NCBI GenBank assembly: GCA_018065085.1
Contig: JAGHUA010000039.1
Location: 1-64,000, forward strand
Length of the DNA stretch: 64,000 nt
Source: Candidatus Liminaster caballi
GTDB lineage: Bacteria; Bacteroidota; Bacteroidia; Bacteroidales; UBA3663
Reading direction: 5' to 3'
This document shows positions 7,581-19,591 of this stretch, piece after piece. The notes under the pieces were generated by a model. That model saw only the letters and a program-made list of their open reading frames with translations. It made no database searches and had not been told where the DNA came from. Every line of letters begins with the position of its first letter. The stretch's first letter is position 1. The translations under genes and the position numbers were made by a program.

Positions 7581-9575
7581 TTATTCGATTAGAAGTGATG
7601 TCATGATATAAGGACCGACACCCTTAGGGTCGTTGTCGCGGATGATCTCGTTGATGTAGTAGTCGAACGTGCCGCTACGGTAAGGAGTGCCGCCAAGACC
7701 TGCCACACCGCATACGCGAGTCAGCGAAATGGTGCCGTCGGCATCGTGGCGGATGAAGTGTTTGTTAAGGCCGTTGAAGGCTTCAAGGCCGTAGGTCATG
7801 AACGACTGTGGCAGCCAGCCGTTCATAGCACCCTTGATGAAGGTGTAGGCAAACATGGCTGTGCATGAAGTTTCGAGATAGTTGCCTTCGCGCTGACCCT
7901 GATCCATGACCTGATACCAAGCCTTGTATTCAGGATCCTGAATGGCGCGGATATTCTCGCAAAGAGGCTGGAGAACGGACATGATGGAGTCGCGTCCGGG
8001 ATGACCGGCAGGAAGCTGTTCGAGAACATCGACCATCGCCATGCAATACCAACCCAAGGCACGACCCCAGACGTGAGGTGCCTGACCTGTGGCTGGATCG
8101 CACCATGGCTGGGCATGAGCTTCGTCCCAGGCATGACGATAGAGGCCGTTCTGCGGGTCGTAGGTGTGGCGTGCGATGACCATAATCTGGTTTACAACAT
8201 CATTGAATGCAGCTGCCTGTGTGTCGCCCTCAAGGAACATGCGGGCATATTGGCAATAGTATGGAGAACCCATATAGATGCCGTCGAGCCACATCTGATG
8301 AGGATAGACCTTCTTGTGCCAGAAACCGCCTTCTGCAACACGCGGATGTGAGAGAAGCTGGGTGTAGAGCGAATCGAGCGCACGGCGATAACGTGGCTGA
8401 GGGTCGAGCGTATAGGCATGTGCCAGCATCTTGCCGGCGTTGATGTGGTCGAGCGAGTAGTTGGTAGTCTTGTATTTATAAATGAATCCGTCGGCATCGA
8501 TCACAGCCTTGAGATACTGGTTGACGTAGTCGTGGATCGTAGCTGCCATGTTAGGGTAGCGGTCGGCACATTGGAGCATCGACTGCAGTTCAAGGCCATG
8601 TGTATAGTTCCACTTGAGCTGAGTGTTGTAGTCGATCATCGAAGGCTCTGGCATACGTGTGATCTCACTTTTGACCATCTGGATGGACATCGGTTCGTCT
8701 TTGCCCATTGGCTTAAGGACGTATGGACGAAGGGCAGGAGCAGCTTCGCAGATGGCTGGCAGAGTGGCAAGACACATCTGGTTGGCGCCATAGATGCAGA
8801 GATGTGTGTCATCCTCGCGACCCTTCGGCGCTGCCTTGTTGGTGCCGGCAGGAATCCAGCAGAACAGACGCTTGGAACCTTCTGCACCATAGCCCTGAAT
8901 GACTTCCTTGCTGATGGCATTCATATCGACGAAGGCAATGCCGAGTTCGTTGGCAATACGGCGCGGAGCGTTCACATAGTCATCGACTGTGCCGTCTGAG
9001 CGTGTGATAATATGTGTCTCGACGAGCTGGGTGCCTTCTTTCTGACGGGTTGTGCCCTTGCCGAAGAGATCGTCTTCCTCGGCAGCGTTGGCATTCTGGA
9101 AGAAACTGCGACGGGCGATGGCATTGAACAGCACAGGAATGCCGCCCTTCTCTAACGTCTGGCGCACATAGAGGCGGAGCATGTCGTCGTATGAGTAGGT
9201 GACTTCGCTCTGCTGTTCAGAGCAACGGGCAGGAGCCGGAGTGCCTGGGCGTGTGCCTCGCTTGGCGTCCTTGATCTTCTCGTCGTTGTGTCCGAACTGG
9301 ATGAACACATAGTCGCCTGGCTGAATCTGATCATAGACGGTTTTCCATACGCCCTCGTCATAGAAACTTTTGCTTGAGCGGCCGTTGATGGCATAGTTGC
9401 GGATGGTCACATCGTCTGAGAAGAACGAACTGAGAACCTGACACCAGCCGCGTTCCTGGTTGTCGTCTTTCAGTGGCTTGTTGGCCATGGTGCTGTCGCC
9501 GATGGTGTGGACGGTGATGGCGTCGCACATGTTCACGGCCAGCAAGGTGAGGATCAGAGTGAGAATCTTTTTCAT
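7581..9575 (-). CDS. secreted SGNH esterase fused to GH105 unsaturated glycuronyl hydrolase
   Basis: A 664-residue two-domain enzyme with a signal peptide (MKKILTLILTLLAVNMCDA). Residues ~20-260 form an SGNH hydrolase of the rhamnogalacturonan acetylesterase type: block I GDSTM, the block with NGRSSKS, FGHND and the C-terminal DDTHLCIYG carrying the Asp-His pair. Residues ~300-664 form a GH105 (YesR-like) alpha/alpha barrel with MWLDGIYMGSPYYCQYA, WGRALGWYCMAMVDVLEQLP and LGGTPYRSGTFDYYI. GH105 enzymes hydrate and release the unsaturated uronic acid left by lyases on rhamnogalacturonan oligosaccharides. The fusion would deacetylate and then trim the same pectic fragments in the periplasm. Confidence 0.88.
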   Translation of the reverse strand: MKKILTLILTLLAVNMCDAITVHTIGDSTMANKPLKDDNQERGWCQVLSSFFSDDVTIRNYAINGRSSKSFYDEGVWKTVYDQIQPGDYVFIQFGHNDEKIKDAKRGTRPGTPAPARCSEQQSEVTYSYDDMLRLYVRQTLEKGGIPVLFNAIARRSFFQNANAAEEDDLFGKGTTRQKEGTQLVETHIITRSDGTVDDYVNAPRRIANELGIAFVDMNAISKEVIQGYGAEGSKRLFCWIPAGTNKAAPKGREDDTHLCIYGANQMCLATLPAICEAAPALRPYVLKPMGKDEPMSIQMVKSEITRMPEPSMIDYNTQLKWNYTHGLELQSMLQCADRYPNMAATIHDYVNQYLKAVIDADGFIYKYKTTNYSLDHINAGKMLAHAYTLDPQPRYRRALDSLYTQLLSHPRVAEGGFWHKKVYPHQMWLDGIYMGSPYYCQYARMFLEGDTQAAAFNDVVNQIMVIARHTYDPQNGLYRHAWDEAHAQPWCDPATGQAPHVWGRALGWYCMAMVDVLEQLPAGHPGRDSIMSVLQPLCENIRAIQDPEYKAWYQVMDQGQREGNYLETSCTAMFAYTFIKGAMNGWLPQSFMTYGLEAFNGLNKHFIRHDADGTISLTRVCGVAGLGGTPYRSGTFDYYINEIIRDNDPKGVGPYIMTSLLIE

Positions 9576-9626
9576 GAATATGGATGGTTAGTGTTATTAT
9601 ATATATTAATAAGGTATAGAGAGGTG

Positions 9627-10208
9627 TCAGTTGATGAGCAGGGCGATGTTGCCAACGAAGAGCTTGACCGCAATGGCAAGAAGAATGATGCCGAAGAATT
9701 TGCGAAGCACGTAGATGCCACCCTGTCCGAGCACTCGCTCAAGGAAATGCACGTTCTTCAGGACGAGATAGACAATGATGATATTGGCAATAAGGCCGAG
9801 CAGGATGTTCGTGACGTGGTATTCGGCGCGAAGGGAGAGCAGGGCAGTGAATGTGCCAGCGCCGGCAATAAGCGGGAACACGACAGGCACGAGTGTGGTG
9901 GAGCCTTTAGGTCCGTCGCTGTATCGGAAGATCTCGATGCCGAGAGTCATCTCGATGCCCAACAGGAAGATGATGAAACCACCTGCCACGGCAAACGAAT
10001 GGATATCAACAGAGAAGAGTTCGAGAATAAGATTGCCGGCAAAGAGAAACAACACAAGGATGGCCAGCGAATAGATGGCAGCTTTGGCTGCGTTGACAGG
10101 TCCTGATTTCTGTTGCAGGTCAATGACCACAGGTGTGAGTCCTGTGACATCGATCATCGCAAAGATAACAATGAAAGCGGAGATAAATTCTTTTATGTCG
10201 AAGCTCAT
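9627..10208 (-). CDS. MarC family inner membrane protein
   Basis: A 193-residue protein made of about six hydrophobic helices, starting with FISAFIVIFAMIDVTGLTPVV and ending with FFGIILLAIAVKLFVGNIALLI. The pattern, including GIEMTLGIEIFR and VPVVFPLIAGAGTFT, matches the MarC/UPF0056 family. Function is unresolved in this family; an early link to multiple antibiotic resistance was not upheld. It stands 51 bp upstream of the SGNH-GH105 gene and about 100 bp downstream of the S41 peptidase gene on the same strand, so it could belong to either transcript. Confidence 0.85.
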   Translation of the reverse strand: MSFDIKEFISAFIVIFAMIDVTGLTPVVIDLQQKSGPVNAAKAAIYSLAILVLFLFAGNLILELFSVDIHSFAVAGGFIIFLLGIEMTLGIEIFRYSDGPKGSTTLVPVVFPLIAGAGTFTALLSLRAEYHVTNILLGLIANIIIVYLVLKNVHFLERVLGQGGIYVLRKFFGIILLAIAVKLFVGNIALLIN

Positions 10209-10315
10209 GGGTTATAGGTTGAAAGTTATTAGCAAAATCAGTTAATTGTTATTTGTTAATTGTTTTTTTTTGTGCCAGTTCTTTTGCCAGTTATTGGCGC
10301 AAGTTTTTTTGCCTG

Positions 10316-11902
10316 TTATCGGTTGTTGTTCAATATTTCACTGTATCGCTTCTCGTCGAGAATGAGGTCGAGCGCTGCCTTGAACGTGTTCTGGCGTGTG
10401 TTCATGATGCGCGAGTACGAACCGTTCTCATACATGTCGTTGGCGATGTAGGCCTTGAACTGGAGTTTGATGAGGTCGATGTCGCTGGCTGTGAATGTGG
10501 TGTCGCTTATCGTGATGCTGTCTTTGCGAGCAGCGTCGAAGAGATCGTTCATGATATGGTCAGAGACGGTGAAGCTTCTGTTGAACGATTCAAAGTCCTT
10601 GTACTTGCGATGGAGCGACTTCTGGTTGTTGCGGAAATAATCGAGCACGAAGCGGTTGAGTGTGCCGCGTGCAATAAGTGAGCGATGTGTCTTGGAAATC
10701 TTTGTGGTGTCGAGCGGCACGAAGACATCCGGCATGATGCCGCCACCGCCATAAACCTTGCGACCGCCATTGGTATGGTAGATCAGCGAGTCGGCAAAGT
10801 GAATTGAATCGGCAGAGAAAAATTCACCGCGGTCATAGCGCTGGCGAATGTCCTTGGCATAGTCATCCTTCTCGCCTTTGACGTATGGCTTCTGAATGCA
10901 GCGCCCGCACGGAGTATAATATTGAGCGATGGTCAGACGGATCATTGCTCCGCTTGGCAGTTCCACAGGCATCTGTACCAAACCCTTGCCAAACGAACGG
11001 CGACCGACGACCACGGCTCTGTCCCAATCCTGCATCGCGCCTGTAAAGATTTCGCTTGCCGATGCGCTTTCCTCGTCGATGAGCACCACGAGGCGGCCGC
11101 CGAACGGACGATGTTTCTTGGCAAAGCTGTTCTTTCGCGGATCTTTCAAACCTTCGGTATAGACGACGAGATTGTTGTGGTCAAGGAATTCGGATGCCAT
11201 ATCTACGGCAATCTGAAGATAACCGCCGCCGTTGCCCTGAAGGTCGATGATAAGATCGGTCATGCCCTGAGCCTTAAGTTCGTCCATGGCTTTGATGAGC
11301 TCGTCGGCTGTGGTCGTGGCAAATCGGGAAATCTTGATGTAACCGACCGACTTATCGACCATGTATGAGGCATCGATGCTATAGACGGGAATCTTGTCGC
11401 GTGTGATGTGGAAGTCGATCATCTCGTTGTCGCGCATCACAGACACCTTTACCTTTGTGCCTTTAGCGCCGCGCAGACGTTTCTGAATGTCCTTGGTGGT
11501 CATCTTCACACCAGCTATGGTCGTGTCATTGACCAGGATGATGCGGTCGCCGGCTTGAATGCCTACTTTCTCGGAAGGACCTCCGATGACGGTGCTGATA
11601 ACCAGCAGCGTGTCACGTTCCATCTGATATCTGACGCCGATGCCTTCGAAGTTGCCGCCAAGGTCTTCGTTCATGGCTTTGACCTCATCTGCTGTGAGAT
11701 AGGTGGTGTGGGGATCGAGTTCCTTGAGCATACTGCGGATGGCTGTCTCGGCCAGATGATCGACGTTGAGAGTGTCGAAATAACGGTAGTCGGCCATCAG
11801 CAGGGTGTACTGAAGGTCGCTAACCGCAGTGCGTACGTCAGCCATCATCCTGAAGACAGGCAGCATGGCAAGAATCAGTATGGGGAGAATGCGCTTGATC
11901 AT
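10316..11902 (-). CDS. S41 family C-terminal processing peptidase
   Basis: A 528-residue periplasmic serine protease with an N-terminal signal or anchor segment (MIKRILPILILAMLPVFRMM). An N-terminal helical domain (DPHTTYLTADEVKAMNEDLGG) is followed by a PDZ domain (about 95-175, with GPSEKVGIQAGDRI) and the S41 catalytic domain. The nucleophile Ser is in DEESASASEIFTG and the general-base Lys in RRSFGKGLVQ. Such enzymes trim C-termini of envelope proteins or degrade faulty ones. The ATG lies 3 bp after the coaD stop, so it is the last gene of the argS-parE-coaD operon. Confidence 0.92.
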   Translation of the reverse strand: MIKRILPILILAMLPVFRMMADVRTAVSDLQYTLLMADYRYFDTLNVDHLAETAIRSMLKELDPHTTYLTADEVKAMNEDLGGNFEGIGVRYQMERDTLLVISTVIGGPSEKVGIQAGDRIILVNDTTIAGVKMTTKDIQKRLRGAKGTKVKVSVMRDNEMIDFHITRDKIPVYSIDASYMVDKSVGYIKISRFATTTADELIKAMDELKAQGMTDLIIDLQGNGGGYLQIAVDMASEFLDHNNLVVYTEGLKDPRKNSFAKKHRPFGGRLVVLIDEESASASEIFTGAMQDWDRAVVVGRRSFGKGLVQMPVELPSGAMIRLTIAQYYTPCGRCIQKPYVKGEKDDYAKDIRQRYDRGEFFSADSIHFADSLIYHTNGGRKVYGGGGIMPDVFVPLDTTKISKTHRSLIARGTLNRFVLDYFRNNQKSLHRKYKDFESFNRSFTVSDHIMNDLFDAARKDSITISDTTFTASDIDLIKLQFKAYIANDMYENGSYSRIMNTRQNTFKAALDLILDEKRYSEILNNNR

Positions 11903-11905
11903 GGT

Positions 11906-12373
11906 TTACTTGAGCGAGAGTTTAGGGAATCCGTCGGGCATGAAGTCAGAGACATCCTTGCCGAAGGTGAGAAGTTCGCGTACGGTTGTGGAGGTGATGT
12001 GTGCCATGGCAGGTTCGTTGAAGAGCAGAACTGTCTCGATGCCCGTGAGGTGCCGGTTGACGTCGGCCAGTTGTCGTTCGTACTCGAAGTCGATGACCGT
12101 ACGCACACCACGAAGGATGTGGGTGCAGCCGAGTTTAGATGCAATGTCGGTGGTAAGCGTCGAGTATGCGATGACCTCGATACGCGGTTCGTTGGCATAG
12201 AAGTCGTGTATCATATTCACACGCTGTTCGGTAGGGAACATGCCGTTGTTTTTCTTCTGGCCGTTATAACCTACGGCAATGACGATGCTGTCGGCAAACT
12301 CAAGTGCACGGCGCACCACGCTTTCGTGTCCTTTGGTGAACGGATCGAACGATCCTGGGAATATCAGTTTCAT
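11906..12373 (-). CDS. coaD: pantetheine-phosphate adenylyltransferase
   Basis: A 155-residue cytoplasmic enzyme that adenylates 4'-phosphopantetheine, the penultimate step of coenzyme A synthesis. The nucleotidyltransferase signature GSFDPFTKGH (a TxGH variant of HxGH) is at the start, ILRGVRTVIDFEYE is in the middle, and ITSTTVREL is near the C-terminus, all typical of CoaD. A frame seven codons longer (MKKRKGF) exists, but family alignments begin at MKLIFPGSFDP, so the start at 12373 is preferred. The gene lies between parE (39 bp gap) and the S41 peptidase (3 bp gap). Confidence 0.93.
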   Translation of the reverse strand: MKLIFPGSFDPFTKGHESVVRRALEFADSIVIAVGYNGQKKNNGMFPTEQRVNMIHDFYANEPRIEVIAYSTLTTDIASKLGCTHILRGVRTVIDFEYERQLADVNRHLTGIETVLLFNEPAMAHITSTTVRELLTFGKDVSDFMPDGFPKLSLK

Positions 12374-12412
12374 GAAACCCTTTCGTTTTTTCAATGCATG
12401 GATGGCGCAGGT

Positions 12413-14314
12413 TTAGGCTTCGTCAAGTTCGACCACAAGGTTGTTGATGATGAACTCCTGTCGTTCCATGGTGTTTTTGCCCATATAGTATTCGAGCATT
12501 TCGTGTACGGCATCTTCCTTGCGCAGCATCACGGTGTCGAGGCGCATGTCCTTGCCGATGAAGTTCTTGAACTCGTCAGGTGAGATTTCGCCAAGACCTT
12601 TGAATCGTGTGATCTCGGCGGTCGAACCGCATTCCTTGATTGCCGATTCACGTTCTTCGTCGCTGTAGCAATAACGTGTGAGCTTCTTGTTGCGCACACG
12701 GAAAAGCGGTGTCTGCAGGATATAGACGTGACCTCTGCGGACAAGTTCGGGGAAGAACTGGAGGAAGTATGTCATCATGAGCAGGCGGATGTGCATGCCA
12801 TCGACATCTGCATCGGTAGCGATGATCACCTTGTTGTAGCGAAGACCGTCGAGGCCATCCTCTATGTTGAGAGCTGCCTGAAGCAGGTTGAACTCCTCAT
12901 TCTCGTAACATACCTTCTTGGTCATGCCGAAGCAGTTGAGGGGTTTGCCTCGCAGCGAGAATACTGCCTGTGTCTCTACGTTGCGGCTCTTGGTGATCGA
13001 ACCAGAGGCAGAGTCGCCCTCGGTGATGAAGATACATGAGTCATCGCGATGGTCATCGTCCTTGTTCTTGCCCTTGAAGTCGTCGTTGTAGTGAACGTGG
13101 CAGTCGCGCAACTTGCGGTTGTGCATGTTCACCTTCTTGGCGCGTTCCTTCGCCTGCTTGCTAAGGCCTGCCAGTTCCTTGCGTTCCTTCTCGCTCGATT
13201 GTATCTTCTGGAGCATGATCTCGGCAGTTTCTGCGTCACGGTGGAGATAGTTGTCGAGTTCGCGCTTCAGGAAGTCGCCCACAAACTTCTGGACGGTGAT
13301 GGCATCCTGATCGGGAGCCATGCGGGTGGAACCGAGCTTTGTCTTGGTTTGTGCCTCGAACACAGGTTCCTGCACCTTGATGCTGATGGCCGCCACCATG
13401 CCGTTGCGTATGTCGCTGTACTCAAAATTCTTCTGTGCGAAGAACTCCTTGATGACGCGAGCCGATGCCTCCTTGAACGCAGCAAGGTGCGTGCCGCCAA
13501 GGCTGGTGTATTGGCCGTTGACGAACGAGTAATACTCTTCGCCGTACGACTTGCCGTGAGTCAGCACCACCTCGATGTCCTCGCCTGTGAGGTGAATCGG
13601 TGTGTAGATCGGATCGGAATCCATGCGGGCGTTAAGAAGGTCGGCAAGGCCGTTCTTCGACATAAAGCGCTTGCCGTTGAGCGTGAGCGTCAAACCTGTG
13701 TTGAGGTATGAATAGTTGCTCAGCAGAGTTTCGACAAATTCCATGCGGAACTTGTAGTTTTCGAAAATCAGGGCATCCGGCACGAATTCGACGTAAGTGC
13801 CGTTCGGCTCGTCTGTCGGTTCGATGTCTCGCTCCTCGATCTTCTTTGCTGCCTCGTAGATGATCTCCTTCTTCTGTCCTTCGCGACAGGCACGGACAAA
13901 GAAATACTTAGACAAGGCATTGACAGCCTTCAAACCTACACCGTTGAGGCCTACGCTCTTCTTGAACACTGAAGTGTCGTACTTGCCGCCTGTATTGATC
14001 TCGCTCACACAGGCATCGAGTTTGCCGAGCGGAATGCCGCGTCCGAAATCGCGGACACAGACACGTCCGTCCTCGTCAATGCGCACGTCGATGCGTTTGC
14101 CGAAGCCCATGGCGTATTCGTCAATACTGTTGTCAATGACTTCCTTCAGCAGGATGTAAATGCCGTCATCAGAGTGGCTGCCGTCGCCTTGCTTGCCAAT
14201 ATACATACCCGGACGGCGACGGATATGCTCCGTCCATTCGAGGTGTTGTATCTTGTCATCGCCATATTCGGCAATGGCTTCGGCGACTGCCATCTGTTCG
14301 TCTAAGTTGCTCAT
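12413..14314 (-). CDS. parE: DNA topoisomerase IV subunit B
   Basis: A 633-residue type IIA topoisomerase ATPase subunit. The GHKL ATP site shows [23 protein letters not shown] and [14 protein letters not shown]. The TOPRIM domain shows [11 protein letters not shown] and [12 protein letters not shown], the Mg2+-binding acidic residues. The C-terminal [13 protein letters not shown] block contacts the partner subunit. Length and lack of the GyrB insertion favour ParE over GyrB, although the two are close relatives. The ParC/GyrA-like partner is not in the window. It lies 17 bp downstream of argS in the same operon. Confidence 0.9.
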   Translation of the reverse strand: MSNLDEQMAVAEAIAEYGDDKIQHLEWTEHIRRRPGMYIGKQGDGSHSDDGIYILLKEVIDNSIDEYAMGFGKRIDVRIDEDGRVCVRDFGRGIPLGKLDACVSEINTGGKYDTSVFKKSVGLNGVGLKAVNALSKYFFVRACREGQKKEIIYEAAKKIEERDIEPTDEPNGTYVEFVPDALIFENYKFRMEFVETLLSNYSYLNTGLTLTLNGKRFMSKNGLADLLNARMDSDPIYTPIHLTGEDIEVVLTHGKSYGEEYYSFVNGQYTSLGGTHLAAFKEASARVIKEFFAQKNFEYSDIRNGMVAAISIKVQEPVFEAQTKTKLGSTRMAPDQDAITVQKFVGDFLKRELDNYLHRDAETAEIMLQKIQSSEKERKELAGLSKQAKERAKKVNMHNRKLRDCHVHYNDDFKGKNKDDDHRDDSCIFITEGDSASGSITKSRNVETQAVFSLRGKPLNCFGMTKKVCYENEEFNLLQAALNIEDGLDGLRYNKVIIATDADVDGMHIRLLMMTYFLQFFPELVRRGHVYILQTPLFRVRNKKLTRYCYSDEERESAIKECGSTAEITRFKGLGEISPDEFKNFIGKDMRLDTVMLRKEDAVHEMLEYYMGKNTMERQEFIINNLVVELDEA

Positions 14315-14331
14315 GTTTAAGGTGTGATATT

Positions 14332-16167
14332 TTACATTCTCTCAGGCACATCGATGCCGAGGAGTCGCATAGCTGTCTTGATGACACGTGCCACACAGGC
14401 CGAGAGCATCAGTCGGAGGTTGCGCTTCTGTTCGTCTTCCTCCTTGAGGATTGAGGTATCGTGATAGAACTGGTTGTATTCCTTTGCCAGGTCGTATGCG
14501 TAGTTGGCAATCTGAGCAGGGCTGTATTCCTTGCCTGCACGAAGCACTACACCCTCGAAATCGACGAGTTTCTGGATCAGTGTCTGTTCCTTCTCTGAAA
14601 TCTCCACGGAGTTGTCGATTGTCAGGGTTGAGCTTGCGTCGATGCCTGCCTTGCGGAGGATTGAGCAGATGCGGGCATGGGTGTATTGGATGAAAGGACC
14701 GGTGTTGCCGTTGAAGTCGATTGACTCGGCAGGGTTGAACACCATGTTGTTGACAGGGTTCACCTTGAGGAGGAAGTATTTCAATGCACCAAGGCCGATG
14801 ATGCTGAATACGCGCTCCTTCTCCTCGTCGCTCATGTCGGCAAGACGGTCGCCTGACACCTCGCGTGCATCGTTGATCATGCTTGCCATAAGGTCGTCAG
14901 CATCTACAACTGTACCCTCGCGGCTCTTCATGCGGCCGTTAGGAAGCTCCACCATGCCGTATGAGAAGTGGACGAGATCCTTGCCCCACTTAAAGCCGAG
15001 GCGGTCGAGGAGAAGCGAGAGAACCTGGAAGTGATAGTTCTGCTCGTTGCCCACAACGTAGATCATCTTGTCGATAGGGAAATCCTGATAGCGCAGCTTG
15101 GCTGTGCCGATGTCCTGTGTCATGTAAACCGAAGTGCCGTCCTTGCGGAGAAGGAGCTTCTGGTCGAGGCCTTCGTTGGTGAAATCTGCCCAAACAGAAC
15201 CATCGTCCTTGCGGAAGAACTTGCCCTGCTCAAGACCTTCGAGTACGAGATCCTTGCCTTCGAGGTAGGTATTTGATTCGTAGTAGATCTTGTCGAATCC
15301 GACGCCCATCTGCTTGTATGTCTCATCGAAACCGGCATAAACCCACTCGTTCATCTTTGCCCACAGAGCACGAACGTCAGGGTCGGCAGCTTCCCATTTG
15401 CGGAGCATGGCGCGTGCTTCCTGCATGAGTGGCGACTTGGCTTCGGCTGCTGCCTTGCGAGCCTCTGCCTGTTTCTCGGGATCGTCATTGACAATGGCCT
15501 GAATCTCTGGGTCGTTCTCAAGGATTTCCTTTACTTCGGCCTTGAAATGCTTGTCGAAAGCCACGTAGCAGTCGCCAATGAGGTGGTCGCCCTTCTTGCC
15601 GGCGCTCTCAGGTGTTGCTCCGTCGAACCACTTCTGCCAAGCCAGCATCGACTTGCAGATGTGAATGCCGCGGTCGTTCACGATGTTTGTCTTCACCACG
15701 CGATTGCCGCATGCCTCCATGATCTGGCTGAGCGACCAGCCGAGAAGGATGTTGCGGAGGTGACCGAGGTGAAGCGGCTTGTTGGTGTTAGGCGATGAAT
15801 ATTCGATCATCACGAGAGGCGAGCTCTCGGTCACTGGCTGCAGGCCGTATGAGTTGTTGCTATAGATTGCCTGAAGCTTGTCGAGCCATGACGAGGCGTT
15901 GATGCTGATGTTGAGGAAGCCCTTTACCACATTGAACTTGCCGACCAGTGGCAGATTTGCTACGAGCCAGTCGCCGATCTCAGTGCCCAGCTCCACAGGG
16001 TTGCGCTTGCCTGTCTGCTTCATGAATGGGAATACCATGACGGTCAGATGTCCCTCAAATTCCTTGCGGGTAGGAGACACCTGCACCATCTCTTCGCTTA
16101 TCTCGACGTCATATAGACTTTTAACGGCAGCGATAACGCCTGCTGCCAACTGCTGTTCGATTTCCAT
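14332..16167 (-). CDS. argS: arginyl-tRNA synthetase
   Basis: A 611-residue class I synthetase that charges tRNA-Arg. The N-terminal Add1 domain is followed by a HIGH-type signature ([10 protein letters not shown]) and a degenerate KMSK-type loop ([18 protein letters not shown]). The C-terminal DALR anticodon domain ends with [11 protein letters not shown]. The frame is open for 20 more codons upstream, but these run through the TATCTTTG promoter at 16206-16213. The ATG at 16167 gives the family N-terminus ([10 protein letters not shown]) and a leader of about 35 nt. It is the first gene of the argS-parE-coaD-S41 operon. Confidence 0.95.
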   Translation of the reverse strand: MEIEQQLAAGVIAAVKSLYDVEISEEMVQVSPTRKEFEGHLTVMVFPFMKQTGKRNPVELGTEIGDWLVANLPLVGKFNVVKGFLNISINASSWLDKLQAIYSNNSYGLQPVTESSPLVMIEYSSPNTNKPLHLGHLRNILLGWSLSQIMEACGNRVVKTNIVNDRGIHICKSMLAWQKWFDGATPESAGKKGDHLIGDCYVAFDKHFKAEVKEILENDPEIQAIVNDDPEKQAEARKAAAEAKSPLMQEARAMLRKWEAADPDVRALWAKMNEWVYAGFDETYKQMGVGFDKIYYESNTYLEGKDLVLEGLEQGKFFRKDDGSVWADFTNEGLDQKLLLRKDGTSVYMTQDIGTAKLRYQDFPIDKMIYVVGNEQNYHFQVLSLLLDRLGFKWGKDLVHFSYGMVELPNGRMKSREGTVVDADDLMASMINDAREVSGDRLADMSDEEKERVFSIIGLGALKYFLLKVNPVNNMVFNPAESIDFNGNTGPFIQYTHARICSILRKAGIDASSTLTIDNSVEISEKEQTLIQKLVDFEGVVLRAGKEYSPAQIANYAYDLAKEYNQFYHDTSILKEEDEQKRNLRLMLSACVARVIKTAMRLLGIDVPERM

Positions 16168-16205
16168 TTTGATGTATTTTCCTATATAATATATAAAAAT
16201 CGGTG

Positions 16206-16213
16206 CAAAGATA
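16206..16213 (-). promoter_or_regulatory. -7 promoter element for the argS operon
   Basis: TATCTTTG on the minus strand followed by CACC. It forms a divergent pair with the element at 16256-16263, 42 bp away. Confidence 0.7.
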
Positions 16214-16255
16214 ATAAAAAATGGCATAAGTTGTACAAATATTCAAAAAAAAACG

Positions 16256-16263
16256 TATCTTTG
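16256..16263 (+). promoter_or_regulatory. -7 promoter element for the SufT-like gene
   Basis: TATCTTTG on the plus strand. A TTG at 16231-16233 lies at a plausible -33 distance. The leader to the ATG at 16284 is about 16 nt. Confidence 0.7.
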
Positions 16264-16283
16264 CACCCAAAATCAAGCATAAA

Positions 16284-16604
16284 ATGACAGAAAACGAAGT
16301 TTTAGCAGTGCAAAAAGAGATTGTTGACGTCTGCCGTCTGGTTTATGACCCTGAGATTCCAGTGAATATCTACGACCTCGGGCTTATCTATGGAATAGAC
16401 GTCAGGGACGGCGGCCATGTCCATATCACCATGACGCTGACAGCTCCGTCATGCCCTGAGGGCGACTTCCTGATGGAGGATTTGCGCATGAAGGTTGAGG
16501 GATTGAGAGAGGTTTCGTCATGCGAGGTCGAGCTTGTGTTCGAACCTGAGTGGAACCAGGATATGATGACCGAGGAGGCAAAGCTCGAACTTGGTTTCCT
16601 TTGA
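16284..16604 (+). CDS. SufT/MIP18-like iron-sulfur assembly protein (DUF59)
   Basis: A 106-residue protein consisting of one DUF59 (MIP18) domain. The family hallmarks DPEIPVNIYDLGLIY and TAPSCPEGD, with the reactive Cys, are both present, and the C-terminus (FEPEWNQDMMTEEAKLELGF) is typical of the PaaD/SufT branch. Members help mature or deliver Fe-S clusters. No suf genes are adjacent, so this is a stand-alone carrier. It has its own promoter divergent from argS, and lpxH follows after 98 bp of repeat-like spacer. Confidence 0.85.
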   Translation: MTENEVLAVQKEIVDVCRLVYDPEIPVNIYDLGLIYGIDVRDGGHVHITMTLTAPSCPEGDFLMEDLRMKVEGLREVSSCEVELVFEPEWNQDMMTEEAKLELGFL

Positions 16605-16632
16605 TTTGATTCCACGTTCAATGGCAATAGCC

Positions 16633-16690
16633 GTTTTTCCAATCATAGCAATCGTCATTTCTCACCAATAGCAAACTCCATTGCCCCAAT
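16633..16690. repeat. degenerate CAATAGCA-type word repeats before lpxH
   Basis: Variants of GGCAATAGC (CAATGGCAATAGCC, AATCATAGCAATCG, CCAATAGCAAACTCC) are strung together. The same word family fills the spacer on the other side of lpxH (17514-17590), so the gene is bracketed by related low-complexity sequence. Confidence 0.55.
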
Positions 16691-16702
16691 AGGAGTCACG
16701 TT

Positions 16703-17506
16703 ATGAGCAAAGTCTATTTTATCAGCGACCTTCACCTTGGCGCCATCACATTCGATAATCCTCTTGACTACGAGAGGCGCGTCTGCCGTTTCCTCGATTC
16801 TATCAAGAACGACTGTTCGGAGCTGTATCTGCTCGGCGATATTATCGATTACTGGTTTGAATATAAAAGAGTGGTGCCCAAAGGGTTTACACGTTTTCTT
16901 GGCAAGCTTGGCGAGTTTACGGATGCCGGCATAAAGGTTCATTGGTTCACTGGCAATCATGACATCTGGATCTTCGGCTACATACAGGAAGAGACGGGTG
17001 CTGAGGTTCATACCGAAGGCGGAATGTTCGACATCCAGGGGCGTGCGTGCTATCTGGCTCATGGCGATGGCATCGGTCATGACAGCCCTGCCTATAAATT
17101 CATGACCGGCTTCTTCCACAGCCGTGTGTGTCAGCGTCTGTTCAGCCTTATCCACCCTGATTGGGCAACGTCGCTCGCCCTGCGTTGGAGCCGTCACAGC
17201 CGTCTTGCTGGTCGCGACATGCCTGATTTTCTTGGCGAGGACAAGGAGCATCTCGTTATCTTTGCCAAGCAATATCTTAAGGATCACAAGGACGAAGAAG
17301 CCCCGGATTTCTTCATTTTCGGCCATCGCCACATAATGCTCGATATGATGCTGTCGCGCAAGTCGCGCATCATGATCCTTGGCGATTGGATCACGCACTT
17401 CAGTTATGCTGTCATGGACGAGGGAAATCTTTCGCTCGAACAGTTTGAGGTCGATGACTCGATGTACGAGACAGAAGAGCGTACTGGTGTCTCGATTGCT
17501 TTCTGA
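16703..17506 (+). CDS. lpxH: UDP-2,3-diacylglucosamine diphosphatase
   Basis: A 267-residue calcineurin-like metallophosphoesterase. The metal ligands sit in ISDLHLG, LLGDIIDYW, FTGNHD, HGDGIG and FGHRH, the standard order. In lipid A synthesis it cleaves UDP-2,3-diacylglucosamine to lipid X at the inner face of the cytoplasmic membrane. The match (GDIIDYWFEYK and the C-terminal helix with LDMMLSRKSRIMILGDW) fits the Bacteroidetes LpxH-type family better than a general phosphoesterase. There is no obvious own promoter, so it may be read from the SufT-like gene. Confidence 0.85.
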   Translation: MSKVYFISDLHLGAITFDNPLDYERRVCRFLDSIKNDCSELYLLGDIIDYWFEYKRVVPKGFTRFLGKLGEFTDAGIKVHWFTGNHDIWIFGYIQEETGAEVHTEGGMFDIQGRACYLAHGDGIGHDSPAYKFMTGFFHSRVCQRLFSLIHPDWATSLALRWSRHSRLAGRDMPDFLGEDKEHLVIFAKQYLKDHKDEEAPDFFIFGHRHIMLDMMLSRKSRIMILGDWITHFSYAVMDEGNLSLEQFEVDDSMYETEERTGVSIAF

Positions 17507-17513
17507 ACCGATA

Positions 17514-17590
17514 TAGCAATAGCTTCGGCAATAGCAACAGCATTGGCAATAGTAATAGCTTTGGCGTTGGCAATAGCATTGGCAACAACA
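17514..17590. repeat. GGCAATAGC degenerate tandem words
   Basis: About seven loose copies of a 9-12 bp word (GGCAATAGC, AGCAATAGC, GGCAATAGT) lie between the convergent ends of lpxH and recQ. No hairpin terminator with a T-run is visible. Confidence 0.6.
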
Positions 17591-17595
17591 TTCCG

Positions 17596-19548
<1,953 letters not shown>

Positions 19549-19591
19549 TTGTCTTTACTCATGCACACTGCCTGCGGGATCCTGTCATCTT

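Noticed and set aside
11408-12583. 391-codon plus-strand frame over S41 peptidase and coaD
   Set aside because: It runs opposite two well-identified genes and shows no recognisable domain.
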